NCBI GenBank assembly: GCA_946811185.2
Contig: OX328106.1
Span: 7,978,777 to 8,042,776 of the forward strand
Direction: 5' to 3'
DNA: 64,000 bases
DNA from: Hippopus hippopus
Lineage: Eukaryota > Mollusca > Bivalvia > Cardiida > Cardiidae
In this document: piece after piece, positions 35,201 through 50,200 of the stretch
Position numbering within the stretch: the first letter of the stretch is position 1
Layout of the letters: each line of letters starts with the position of its first letter
The notes under the pieces: model-generated
What the model saw: only the letters and a program-made list of their open reading frames with translations
Told to the model about the DNA's origin: nothing
Database searches by the model: none
Position numbers and translations under genes: made by a program

Positions 35201-38200
35201 AAATCATGTTCAACTTGTGAAATAGTGAAATTAATGATCAATATAGGCAAGTGGCACGGTCGGAAAAAAACTGACAAAATATGCCATTTTAGCCTATATT
35301 CCAAAATTCACAAAATGCAAACCCAGGAAGCTAGCCTGAAAATGCCAAGCTAAATTGAACTCAAAACAACACATAATCTGGGGATAAAATCCAAAATAGC
35401 ACATTACCATGCCGTTTTTTCGCAATCTTTCGTGCCCTGACCCTACCCTTGTTTTCGCGGCTAAAATAAGCCGCTAGCTCCATGACCCCTCACTTTCGCA
35501 TTTGGGGTCAAAACTATAGAACAAAGAACGAAAGGTCATGACCTACTGTTTCACACACAAACCAAACCCTTCTTTTCCTTAATTTAACACAATTCATGGG
35601 TGTAATAACTACTCTTCTTATCAAAATTGCATTGAAAACCTACCTTTCTCAGTTATATCTAATTTTGACCATGGCCAATTCGAAGCAAACTGTTTACAGG
35701 TGCCTTAAGGCAAAAATGAAATTTTTCAAATATGCCAAAAAACACTTTAAACACTTTAAACAAGTAACTTGCCTTGTTACTGACTGATCTAAACCAGCAG
35801 GATGAGGCTCAGTTGCACAGAACTCATTTCACATGGATTCTTAACCCTTATGCAAATAAGCATATTTTACCCCATTTTCCTGGCAATTTGAGCTCAAAGA
35901 CAAGTCTAGGGAGAACAACTTGAATTTCACTTTTACAACCTCAGGCTAGTTTCTATTCTCTTTCTGGACATAAATCTTACCTCAAGTACTTGTTCAGTTG
36001 CAAAAGTACTGCTTCTTCCCTGTCTTGGGTTCCATTTCTGTTAACACTGTCACTTCTCTTAACATACCATGGCAAACTGCCTGTCTGTTACATAAACAAT
36101 TCTAAGAATTAGAATTTTAGAAACTGCTTCAACAAGTTTAAGATATCAGCAACTTGCAAAACATTAGAAACAAATAGAACACAAAAACTGAACCCTTTTA
36201 TATGACAAGTGATCAACATTGATGCATAGTTTGTTTGGACACAAATGTACATATGTTTGTCACTACAAAGCTGAATCGGACTTTTCTTGACAAAGTATGC
36301 AAGTTGATAAACCAGCAGTTTCAACCTTTTACCGTCAACCGAGACTCGGTATACACCATAGCCATATATATCGGTTGGGCCGGTCCAAACTACACATTCG
36401 TCATGGCCCAGAGACTTGTCGGATAGAGCATTGCGGAAGATGACGACTCTTTTCGGACACAATGGAATATTGAAGAATGCACTGGCCATGTAGGTATGTA
36501 GATCTGTTGCTCCAGTATCAGAAATGGTCTAAATTTACCAGAATTGCCTAAATCAAACTGGTTTCAAGCAAAACATCTCTGGAAAAGTCCAAAAAAAACA
36601 AAACCAGGCAACATGACTTCAAGCGCCAAATTCGCCGAATTTGTCTTTTTCCGCGTTTTGAGTTACCTCCCTTCTTTGAATGAATATCAGCCAAAATTGA
36701 CAGTCTTAGGATCAATTTAAGTACTATTTCCAGACTGCAAATTGATGGAATTACTAGACTAAATGCAATTTGCGGTCAAAATACAAACTTCATAAATTGC
36801 CAAAGGCAAAAATGAAATTTTTCAAATATGCCAAAAAACACTTTAAACACTTTAAACAAGTAACTTGCCTTGTTACTGACTGATCTAAACCAGCAGAATG
36901 AGGCTCAATTGCACAGAACTCATTTCACATGGATTCTTAACCCTTATGCAAATAAGCATATTTTACCCCACTTTCCTGGCAATTTGAGCTCAAAGACAAG
37001 TCTAGGGAGAACAACTTGAATTTCACTTTTACAACCTCAGGCTAGTTTCTATTCTCTTTCTGGACATAAATCTTAGCTCAGGTACTTGTTCAGTTGCAAA
37101 AGTACTGCTTCTTCCCTGTCTTGGGTTCCATTTCTGTTAACACTGTCACTTCTCTTAACATACCATGGCAAACTGCCTGTCTGTTACATAAAAAATTCTA
37201 AGAATTAGAATTTTAGAAACTGCTTCAACAAGTTTAAGATATCAGCAACTTGCAAAACATTAGAAACAAATAGAGCACAAAAACTGAACCCTTTTATATG
37301 ACAAGTGATCAACATTGATGCATAGTTTGTTTGGACACAAATGTACATATGTTTGTCACTACAAAGCTGAATCGGACTTTTCTTGACAAAGTATGCAAGT
37401 TGATAAACCAGCAGTTTCAACCTTTTACCGTCAACCGAGACTCGGTATACACCATAGCCATATATATCGGTTGGGCCGGTCCAAACTACACATTCGTCAT
37501 GGCCCAGAGACTTGTCGGATAGATCATTTCGGAACATGACGACTCTTTTCAGACACAATGGAATATTGAAGAATGCACTGGCCATGTAGGTATGTAGATC
37601 TGTTGCTCCAGTATCAGAAATGGTCTAAATTTACCAGAATTGCCTAAATCAAACTGGTTTCAAGCAAAACATCTCTGGAAAAGTCCAAAAATAGCAAAAC
37701 CAGGCAACATGACTTCAAGCGCCAAATTCGCCGAATTTGTCTTTTTCCGCATTTTGAGTTACCTCCCTTCTTTGAATGAATATCAGCCAAAATTGACAGT
37801 CTTAGGATCAATTTAAGTACTATTTCCAGACTGGAAATTGATGGAATTACTAGACTAAATGCAATTTGCGGTCAAAATACAAACTTCATAAATTGCCAAT
37901 TGCCTTAAGGTAGCAGAACACGGTTTTCAGCTAAACTCGTCTCGGTCGACAATAGGCCAAACAGAACTTCATCAAACAAAGGTCTATATAATCAGCTTGA
38001 AATTATAAAGAGCACTTAAATGCAACAGCACAATCCTAATTCTTTAGATTTTATCAATAAATCATGTTCAACTTGTGAAATAGTGAAATTAATGATCAAT
38101 ATAGGCAAGTGGCACGGTCGGAAAAAAACTGACAAAATATGCCATTTTAGCCTATATTCCAAAATTCACAAAATGCAAACCCAGGAAGCTAGCCTGAAAA

Positions 38201-41200
38201 TGCCAAGCTAAATTGAAACTCAAAACAACACATAATCTGGGGATAAAATCCAAAATAGCACATTACCATGCCGTTTTTTCGCAATCTTTCGTGCCCTGAC
38301 CCTACCCTTGTTTTCGCGGCTAAAATAAGCCGCTAGCTCCATGACCCCTCACTTTCGCATTTGGGGTCAAAACTATAGAACAAAGAACGAAAGGTCATGA
38401 CCTACTGTTTCACACACAAACCAAACGCTTCTTTTCCTTAATTTAACACAATTCATGGGTGTAATAACTACTCTTCTTATCAAAATTGCATTGAAAACCT
38501 ACCTTTCTCAGTTATATCTAATTTTGACCATGGCCAATTCGAAGCAAACTGTTTACAGGTGCCTTAAGGCAAGAATGAAATTTTTCAAATATGCCAAAAA
38601 ACACTTTAAACACTTTAAACAAGTAACTTGCCTTGTTACTGACTGATCTAAACCAGCAGGATGAGGCTCAGTTGCACAGAACTCATTTCACATGGATTAT
38701 TAACCCTTATGCAAATAGGCATATTTTACCCCATTTTCCTGGCAATTTGAGCTCAAAGACAAGTCTAGGGAGAACAACTTGAATTTCACTTTTACAACCT
38801 CAGGCTAGTTTCTATTCTCTTTCTGGACATAAATCTTAGCTCAGGTACTTGTTCAGTTGCAAAAGTACTGCTTCTTCCCTGTCTTGGGTTCCATTTCTGT
38901 TAACACTGTCACTTCTCTTAACATACCATGGCAAACTGCCTGTCTGTTACATAAAAAATTCTAAGAATTAGAATTTTAGAAACTGCTTCAACAAGTTTAA
39001 GATATCAGCAACTTGCAAAACATTAGAAACAAATAGAACACAAAAACTGAACCCTTTTATATGACAAGTGATCAACATTGATGCATAGTTTGTTTGGACA
39101 CAAATGTACATATGTTTGTCACTACAAAGCTGAATCGGACTTTTCTTGACAAAGTATGCAAGTTGATAAACCAGCAGTTTCAACCTTTTACCGTCAACCG
39201 AGACTCGGTATACACCATAGCCATATATATAGGTTGGGCCGGTCCAAACTACACATTCGTCATGGCCCAGAGACTTGTCGGATAGAGCATTGCGGAAGAT
39301 GACGACTCTTTTCGGACACAATGGAATATTGAAGAATGCACTGGCCATGTAGGTATGTAGATCTGTTGCTCCAGTATCAGAAATGGTCTAAATTTACCAG
39401 AATTGCCTAAATCAAACTGGTTTCAAGCAAAACATCTCTGGAAAAGTCCAAAAATAGCAAAACCAGGCAACATGACTTCAAGCGCCAAATTCGCCGAATT
39501 TGTCTTTTTCCGCATTTTGAGTTACCTCCCTTCTTTGAATGAATATCAGCCAAAATTGACAGTCTTAGGATCAATTTAAGTACTATTTCCAGACTGGAAA
39601 TTGATGGAATTACTAGACTAAATGCAATTTGCGGTCAAAATACAAACTTCATAAATTGCCAAAGGCAAAAATGAAATTTTTCAAATATGCCAAAAAACAC
39701 TTTAAACACTTTAAACAAGTAAATTGCCTTGTTACTGACTGATCTAAACCAGCAGAATGAGGCTCAGTTGCACAGAACTCATTTCACATGGATTCTTAAC
39801 CCTTATGCAAATAAGCATATTTTACCCCATTTTCCTGGCAATTTGAGCTCAAAGACAAGTCTAGGGAGAACAACTTGAATTTCACTTTTACAACCTCAGG
39901 CTAGTTTCTATTCTCTTTCTGGACATAAATCTTAGCTCAGGTACTTGTTCAGTTGCAAAAGTACTGCTTCTTCCCTGTCTTGGGTTCCATTTCTGTTAAC
40001 ACTGTCACTTCTCTTAACATACCATGGCAAACTGCCTGTCTGTTACATAAAAAATTCTAAGAATTAGAATTTTAGAAACTGCTTCAACAAGTTTAAGATA
40101 TCAGCAACTTGCAAAACATTAGAAACAAATAGAACACAAAAACTGAACCCTTTTATATGACAAGTGATCAACATTGATGCATAGTTTGTTTGGACACAAA
40201 TGTACATATGTTTGTCACTACAAAGCTGAATCGGACTTTTCTTGACAAAGGTCTATATAATCAGCTTGAAATTATAAAGAGCCCTTAAATGCAACAGCAC
40301 AATCCTAATTCTTTAGATTTTATCAATAAATCATGTTCAACTTGTGAAATAGTGAAATTAATGATCAATGTCACTTCTCTTAACATACCATGGCAAACTG
40401 CCTGTCTGTTACATAAAAAATTCTAAGAATTTGAATTTTAGTAACTGCTTCAACAAGTTTAAGATATCAGCAACTTGCAAAACATTAGAAACAAATAGAA
40501 CACAAAAACTGAACCCTTTTATATGACAAGTGATCAACATTGATGCATAGTTTATTTGGACACAAATGTACATATGTTTGTCACTACAAAGCTGAATCGG
40601 ACTTTTCTTGACAAAGTATGCAAGTTGATAAACCAGCAGTTTCAACCTTTTACCGTCAACCGAGACTCGGTATACACCATAGCCATATATATCGGTTGGG
40701 CCGGTCCAAACTACACATTCGTCATGGCTCAGAGACTTGTCGGATAGATCATTTCGGAACATGACGACTCTTTTCGGACACAATGGAATATTGAAGAATG
40801 CACTGGCCATGTAGGTATGTAGATCTGTTGCTCCTGTATCAGAAATGGTCTAAATTTACCAGAATTGCCTAAATCAAACTGGTTTCAAGCAAAACATCTC
40901 TGGAAAAGTCCAAAAATAGCTAAACCAGGCAACATGACTTCAAGCGCCAAATTCGCCGAATTTGTCTTTTTCCGCATTTTGAGTTACCTCCCTTCTTTGA
41001 ATGAATATCAGCCAAAATTGACAGTCTTAGGATCAATTTAAGTACTATTTCCAGACTGGAAATTGATGGAATTACTAGACTAAATGCAATTTGCGGTCAA
41101 AATACAAACTTCATAAATTGCCAATTGCCTTAAGGTAGCAGAACACGGTTTTCAGCTAAACTCGTCTCGGTCGACAATAGGCCAAACAGAACTTCATCAA

Positions 41201-44200
41201 ACAAAGGTCTATATAATCAGCTTGAAAATATAAAGAGCACTTAAATGCAACAGCACAATCCTAATTCTTTAGATTTTATCAATAAATCATGTTCAACTTG
41301 TGAAATAGTGAAATTAATGATCAATATAGGCAAGTGGCACGGTTGGAAAAAAACTGACAAAATATGCCATTTTAGCCTATATTCCAAAATTCACAAAATG
41401 CAAACCCAGGAAGCTAGCCTGAAAATGCCAAGCTAAATTGAAACTCAAAACAACACATAATCTGGGGATAAAATCCAAAATAGCACATTACCATGCCGTT
41501 TTTTCGCAATATTTCGTGCCCTGACCCTACCCTTGTTTTCGCGGCTAAAATAAGCCGCTAGCTCCATGACCCCTCACTTTCGCATTTGGGGTCAAAACTA
41601 TAGAACAAAGAACGAAAGGTCATGACCTACTGTTTCACACACAAACCAAACGCTTCTTTTCCTTAATTTAACACAATTCATGGGTGTAATAACTACTCTT
41701 CTTATCAAAATTGCATTGAAAACCTACCTTTCTCAGTTATATCTAATTTTGACCATGGCCAATTCGAAGCAAACTGTTTACAGGTGCCTTAAGGCAAAAA
41801 TGAAATTTTTCAAATATGCCAAAAAACACTTTAAACACTTTAAACAAGTAACTTGCCTTGTTACTGACTGATCTAAACCAGCAGAATGAGGCTCAGTTGC
41901 ACAGAACTCATTTCACATGGATTCTTAACCCTTATGCAAATAAGCATATTTTACCCCATTTTCCTGGCAATTTGAGCTCAAAGACAAGTCTAGGGAGAAC
42001 AACTTGAATTTCACTTTTACAACCTCAGGCTAGTTTCTATTCTCTTTCTGGACATAAATCTTACCTCAGGTACTTGTTCAGTTGTAAAAGTACTGCTTCC
42101 TCCCTGTCTTGGGTTCCATTTCTGTTAACACTGTCACTTCTCTTAACATACCATGGCAAACTGCCTGTCTGTTACATAAAAAATTCTAAGAATTAGAATT
42201 TTAGAAACTGCTTCAACAAGTTTAAGATATCAGCAACTTGCAAAACATTAGAAACAAATAGAACACAAAAACTGAACCCTTTTATATGACAAGTGATCAA
42301 CATTGATGCATAGTTTGTTTGGACACAAATGTACATATGTTTGTCACTACAAAGCTGAATCGGACTTTTCGTGACAAAGGTCTATATAATCAGCTTGAAA
42401 TTATAAAGAGCCCTTAAATGCAACAGCACAATCCTAATTCTTTAGATTTTATCAATAAATCATGTTCAACTTGTGAAATAGTGAAATTAATGATCAATGT
42501 CACTTCTCTTAACATACCATGGCAAACTGCCCGTCTGTTACATAAAAAATTCTAAGAATTAGAATTTTAGAAACTGCTTCAACAAGTTTAAGATATCAGC
42601 AACTTGCAAAACATTAGAAACAAATAGAACACAAAAACTGAACCCTTTTATATGACAAGTGATCAACATTGATGCATAGTTTATTTGGACACAAATGTAC
42701 ATATGTTTGTCACTACAAAGCTGAATCGGACTTTTCTTGACAAAGTATGCAAGTTGATAAACCAGCAGTTTCAACCTTTTACCGTCAACCGAGACTCGGT
42801 ATACACCATAGCCATATATATCGGTTGGGCCGGTCCAAACTACACATTCGTCATGGCCCAGAGACTTGTCGGATAGAGCATTTCGGAACATGACGACTCT
42901 TTTCGGACACAATGGAATATTGAAGAATGCACTGGCCATGTAGGTATGTAGATCTGTTGCTCCTGTATCAGAAATGGTCTAAATTTACCAGAATTGCCTA
43001 AATCAAACTGGTTTCAAGCAAAACATCTCTGGAAAAGTCCAAAAATAGCTAAACCAGGCAACATGACTTCAAGCGCCAAATTCGCCGAATTTGTCTTTTT
43101 CCGCATTTTGAGTTACCTCCCTTCTTTGAATGAATATCAGCCAAAATTGACAGTCTTAGGATCAATTTAAGTACTATTTCCAGACTGGAAATTGATGGAA
43201 TTACTAGACTAAATGCAATTTGCGGTCAAAATACAAACTTCATAAATTGCCAATTGCCTTAAGGTAGCAGAACACGGTTTTCAGCTAAACTCGTCTCGGT
43301 CGACAATAGGCCAAACAGAACTTCATCAAACAAAGGTCTATATAATCAGCTTGAAAATATAAAGAGCACTTAAATGCAACAGCACAATCCTAATTCTTTA
43401 GATTTTATCAATAAATCATGTTCAACTTGTGAAATAGTGAAATTAATGATCAATATAGGCAAGTGGCACGGTTGGAAAAAAACTGACAAAATATGCCATT
43501 TTAGCCTATATTCCAAAATTCACAAAATGCAAACCCAGGAAGCTAGCCTGAAAATGCCAAGCTAAATTGAAACTCAAAACAACACATAATCTGGGGATAA
43601 AATCCAAAATAGCACATTACCATGCCGTTTTTTCGCAATCTTTCGTGCCCTGACCCTACCCTTGTTTTCGCGGCTAAAATAAGCCGCTAGCTCCATGACC
43701 CCTCACTTTCGCATTTGGGGTCAAAACTATAGAACAAAGAACGAAAGGTCATGACCTACTGTTTCACACACAAACCAAACGCTTCTTTTCCTTAATTTAA
43801 CACAATTCATGGGTGTAATAACTACTCTTCTTATCAAAATTGCATTGAAAACCTACCTTTCTCAGTTATATCTAATTTTGACCATGGCCAATTCGAAGCA
43901 AACTGTTTACAGGTGCCTTAAGGCAAAAATGAAATTTTTCAAATATGCCAAAAAACACTTTAAACACTTTAAACAAGTAACTTGCCTTGTTACTGACTGA
44001 TCTAAACCAGCAGAATGAGGCTCAGTTGCACAGAACTCATTTCACATGGATTCTTAACCCTTATGCAAATAAGCATATTTTACCCCATTTTCCTGGCAAT
44101 TTGAGCTCAAAGACAAGTCTAGGGAGAACAACTTGAATTTCACTTTTACAACCTCAGGCTAGTTTCTATTCTCTTTCTGGACATAAATCTTACCTCAGGT

Positions 44201-47200
44201 ACTTGTTCAGTTGTAAAAGTACTGCTTCCTCCCTGTCTTGGGTTCCATTTCTGTTAACACTGTCACTTCTCTTAACATACCATGGCAAACTGCCTGTCTG
44301 TTACATAAAAAATTCTAAGAATTAGAATTTTAGAAACTGCTTCAACAAGTTTAAGATATCAGCAACTTGCAAAACATTAGAAACAAATAGAACACAAAAA
44401 CTGAACCCTTTTATATGACAAGTGATCAACATTGATGCATAGTTTGTTTGGACACAAATGTACATATGTTTGTCACTACAAAGCTGAATCGGACTTTTCT
44501 TGACAAAGGTCTATATAATCAGCTTGAAATTATAAAAAGCACTTAAATGCAACAGCACAATCCTAATTCTTTAGATTTTATCAATAAATCATGTTCAACT
44601 TGTGAAATAGTGAAATTAAGGATCAATGTCACTTCTCTTAACATACCATGGCAAACTGCCTGTCTGTTACATAAAAAATTCTAAGAATTAGAATTTTAGA
44701 AACTGCTTCAACAAGTTTAAGATATCAGCAACTTGCAAAACATTAGAAACAAATAGAACACAAAAACTGAACCCTTTTATATGACAAGTGATCAACATTG
44801 ATGCATAGTTTGTTTGGACACAAATGTACATATGTTTGTCACTACAAAGCTGAATCGGACTTTTCTTGACAAAGTATGCAAGTTGATAAACCAGCAGTTT
44901 CAACCTTTTACCGTCAACCGAGACTCGGTATACACCATAGCCATATATATAGGTTGGGCCGGTCCAAACTACACATTCGTCATGGCTCAGAGACTTGTCG
45001 GATAGAGCATTTCGGAACATGACGACTCTTTTCGGACACAATGGAATATTGAAGAATGCACTGGCCATGTAGGTATGTAGATCTGTTGCTCCAGTATCAG
45101 AAATGGTCTAAATTTACCAGAATTGCCTAAATCAAACTGGTTTCAAGCAAAACATCTCTGGAAAAGTCCAAAAATAGCAAAACCAGGCAACATGACTTCA
45201 AGCGCCAAATTCGCCGAATTTGTCTTTTTCCGCATTTTGAGTTACCTCCCTTCTTTGAATGAATATCAGCCAAAATTGACAGTCTTAGGATCAATTTAAG
45301 TACTATTTCCAGACTGGAAATTGATGGAATTACTAGACTAAATGCAATTTGCGGTCAAAATACAAACTTCATAAATTGCCAATTGCCTTAAGGTAGCAGA
45401 ACACGGTTTTCAGCTAAACTCGTCTCGGTCGACAATAGGCCAAACAGAACTTCATCAAACAAAGGTCTATATAATCAGCTTGAAATTATAAAGAGCACTT
45501 AAATGCAACAGCACAATCCTAATTCTTTAGATTTTATCAATAAATCATGTTCAACTTGTGAAATAGTGAAATTAATGATCAATATAGGCAAGTGGCACGG
45601 TCGGAAAAAAACTGACAAAATATGCCATTTTAGCCTATATTCCAAAATTCACAAAATGCAAACCCAGGAAGCTAGCCTGAAAATGCCAAGCTAAATTGAA
45701 ACTCAAAACAACACATAATCTGGGGATAAAATCCAAAATAGCACATTACCATGCCGTTTTTTCGCAATCTTTCGTGCCCTGACCCTACCCTTGTTTTCGC
45801 GGCTAAAATAAGCCGCTAGCTCCATGACCCCTCACTTTCGCATTTGGGGTCAAAACTATAGAACAAAGAACGAAAGGTCATGACCTACTGTTTCACACAC
45901 AAACCAAACGCTTCTTTTCCTTAATTTAACACAATTCATGGGTGTAATAACTACTCTTCTTATCAAAATTGCATTGAAAACCTACCTTTCTCAGTTATAT
46001 CTAATTTTGACCATGGCCAATTCGAAGCAAACTGTTTACAGGTGCCTTAAGGCAAGAATGAAATTTTTCAAATATGCCAAAAAACACTTTAAACACTTTA
46101 AACAAGTAACTTGCCTTGTTACTGACTGATCTAAACCAGCAGAATGAGGCTCAGTTGCACAGAACTCATTTCACATGGATTATTAACCCTTATGCAAATA
46201 AGCATATTTTACCCCATTTTCCTGGCAATTTGAGCTCAAAGACAAGTCTAGGGAGAACAACTTGAATTTCACTTTTACAACCTCAGGCTAGTTTCTATTC
46301 TCTTTCTGGACATAAATCTTAGCTCAGGTACTTGTTCAGTTGCAAAAGTACTGCTTCTTCCCTGTCTTGGGTTCCATTTCTGTTAACACTGTCACTTCTC
46401 TTAACATACCATGGCAAACTGCCTGTCTGTTACATAAAAAAATTCTAAGAATTAGAATTTTAGAAACTGCTTCAACAAGTTTAAGATATCAGCAACTTGC
46501 AAAACATTAGAAACAAATAGAACACAAAAACTGAACCCTTTTATATGACAAGTGATCAACATTGATGCATAGTTTGTTTGGACACAAATGTACATATGTT
46601 TGTCACTACAAAGCTGAATCGGACTTTTCTTGACAAAGTATGCAAGTTGATAAACCAGCAGTTTCAACCTTTTACCGTCAACCGAGACTCGGTATACACC
46701 ATAGCCATATATATAGGTTGGGCCGGTCCAAACTACACATTCGTCATGGCCCAGAGACTTGTCGGATAGAGCATTGCGGAAGATGACGACTCTTTTCGGA
46801 CACAATGGAATATTGAAGAATGCACTGGCCATGTAGGTATGTAGATCTGTTGCTCCAGTATCAGAAATGGTCTAAATTTACCAGAATTGCCTAAATCAAA
46901 CTGGTTTCAAGCAAAACATCTCTGGAAAAGTCCAAAAATAGCAAAACCAGGCAACATGACTTCAAGCGCCAAATTCGCCGAATTTGTCTTTTTCCGCATT
47001 TTGAGTTACCTCCCTTCTTTGAATGAATATCAGCCAAAATTGACAGTCTTAGGATCAATTTAAGTACTATTTCCAGACTGGAAATTGATGGAATTACTAG
47101 ACTAAATGCAATTTGCGGTCAAAATACAAACTTCATAAATTGCCAAAGGCAAAAATGAAATTTTTCAAATATGCCAAAAAACACTTTAAACACTTTAAAC

Positions 47201-50200
47201 AAGTAAATTGCCTTGTTACTGACTGATCTAAACCAGCAGAATGAGGCTCAGTTGCACAGAACTCATTTCACATGGATTCTTAACCCTTATGCAAATAAGC
47301 ATATTTTACCCCATTTTCCTGGCAATTTGAGCTCAAAGACAAGTCTAGGGAGAACAACTTGAATTTCACTTTTACAACCTCAGGCTAGTTTCTATTCTCT
47401 TTCTGGACATAAATCTTAGCTCAGGTACTTGTTCAGTTGCAAAAGTACTGCTTCTTCCCTGTCTTGGGTTCCATTTCTGTTAACACTGTCACTTCTCTTA
47501 ACATACCATGGCAAACTGCCTGTCTGTTACATAAAAAATTCTAAGAATTAGAATTTTAGAAACTGCTTCAACAAGTTTAAGATATCAGCAACTTGCAAAA
47601 CATTAGAAACAAATAGAACACAAAAACTGAACCCTTTTATATGACAAGTGATCAACATTGATGCATAGTTTGTTTGGACACAAATGTACATATGTTTGTC
47701 ACTACAAAGCTGAATCGGACTTTTCTTGACAAAGGTCTATATAATCAGCTTGAAATTATAAAGAGCCCTTAAATGCAACAGCACAATCCTAATTCTTTAG
47801 ATTTTATCAATAAATCATGTTCAACTTGTGAAATAGTGAAATTAATGATCAATGTCACTTCTCTTAACATACCATGGCAAACTGCCTGTCTGTTACATAA
47901 AAAATTCTAAGAATTTGAATTTTAGTAACTGCTTCAACAAGTTTAAGATATCAGCAACTTGCAAAACATTAGAAACAAATAGAACACAAAAACTGAACCC
48001 TTTTATATGACAAGTGATCAACATTGATGCATAGTTTATTTGGACACAAATGTACATATGTTTGTCACTACAAAGCTGAATCGGACTTTTCTTGACAAAG
48101 TATGCAAGTTGATAAACCAGCAGTTTCAACCTTTTACCGTCAACCGAGACTCGGTATACACCATAGCCATATATATCGGTTGGGCCGGTCCAAACTACAC
48201 ATTCGTCATGGCTCAGAGACTTGTCGGATAGATCATTTCGGAACATGACGACTCTTTTCGGACACAATGGAATATTGAAGAATGCACTGGCCATGTAGGT
48301 ATGTAGATCTGTTGCTCCTGTATCAGAAATGGTCTAAATTTACCAGAATTGCCTAAATCAAACTGGTTTCAAGCAAAACATCTCTGGAAAAGTCCAAAAA
48401 TAGCTAAACCAGGCAACATGACTTCAAGCGCCAAATTCGCCGAATTTGTCTTTTTCCGCATTTTGAGTTACCTCCCTTCTTTGAATGAATATCAGCCAAA
48501 ATTGACAGTCTTAGGATCAATTTAAGTACTATTTCCAGACTGGAAATTGATGGAATTACTAGACTAAATGCAATTTGCGGTCAAAATACAAACTTCATAA
48601 ATTGCCAATTGCCTTAAGGTAGCAGAACACGGTTTTCAGCTAAACTCGTCTCGGTCGACAATAGGCCAAACAGAACTTCATCAAACAAAGGTCTATATAA
48701 TCAGCTTGAAAATATAAAGAGCACTTAAATGCAACAGCACAATCCTAATTCTTTAGATTTTATCAATAAATCATGTTCAACTTGTGAAATAGTGAAATTA
48801 ATGATCAATATAGGCAAGTGGCACGGTTGGAAAAAAACTGACAAAATATGCCATTTTAGCCTATATTCCAAAATTCACAAAATGCAAACCCAGGAAGCTA
48901 GCCTGAAAATGCCAAGCTAAATTGAAACTCAAAACAACACATAATCTGGGGATAAAATCCAAAATAGCACATTACCATGCCGTTTTTTCGCAATCTTTCG
49001 TGCCCTGACCCTACCCTTGTTTTCGCGGCTAAAATAAGCCGCTAGCTCCATGACCCCTCACTTTCGCATTTGGGGTCAAAACTATAGAACAAAGAACGAA
49101 AGGTCATGACCTACTGTTTCACACACAAACCAAACGCTTCTTTTCCTTAATTTAACACAATTCATGGGTGTAATAACTACTCTTCTTATCAAAATTGCAT
49201 TGAAAACCTACCTTTCTCAGTTATATCTAATTTTGACCATGGCCAATTCGAAGCAAACTGTTTACAGGTGCCTTAAGGCAAAAATGAAATTTTTCAAATA
49301 TGCCAAAAAACACTTTAAACACTTTAAACAAGTAACTTGCCTTGTTACTGACTGATCTAAACCAGCAGAATGAGGCTCAGTTGCACAGAACTCATTTCAC
49401 ATGGATTCTTAACCCTTATGCAAATAAGCATATTTTACCCCATTTTCCTGGCAATTTGAGCTCAAAGACAAGTCTAGGGAGAACAACTTGAATTTCACTT
49501 TTACAACCTCAGGCTAGTTTCTATTCTCTTTCTGGACATAAATCTTACCTCAGGTACTTGTTCAGTTGCAAAAGTACTGCTTCCTCCCTGTCTTGGGTTC
49601 CATTTCTGTTAACACTGTCACTTCTCTCAACATACCATGGCAAACTGCCTGTCTGTTACATTAAAAATTCTAAGAATTAGAATTTTAGAAATTGCTTCAA
49701 CAAGTTTAAGATATCAGCAACTTGCAAAACATTAGAAACAAATAGAACACAAAAACTGAACCCTTTTATATGACAAGTGATCAACATTGATGCATAGTTT
49801 GTTTGGACACAAATGTACATATGTTTGTCACTACAAAGCTGAATCGGACTTTTCTTGACAAAGGTCTATATAATCAGCTTGAAATTATAAAAAGCACTTA
49901 AATGCAACAGCACAATCCTAATTCTTTAGATTTTATCAATAAATCATGTTCAACTTGTGAAATAGTGAAATTAAGGATCAATGTCACTTCTCTTAACATA
50001 CCATGGCAAACTGCCTGTCTGTTACATAAAAAATTCTAAGAATTAGAATTTTAGAAACTGCTTCAACAAGTTTAAGATATCAGCAACTTGCAAAACATTA
50101 GAAACAAATAGAACACAAAAACTGAACCCTTTTATATGACAAGTGATCAACATTGATGCATAGTTTGTTTGGACACAAATGTACATATGTTTGTCACTAC

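Larger units (their letters stand above)
37909..45391. repeat. Higher-order repeat, copy 1 (7,483 bp)
   Basis: Four units of 1754, 1471, 2129 and 2129 bp. The same series with the same internal rearrangements recurs at 45392-52875. All corresponding landmarks are offset by 7,483-7,484 bp; the extra base is in an A run near 46440. Confidence 0.92.
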
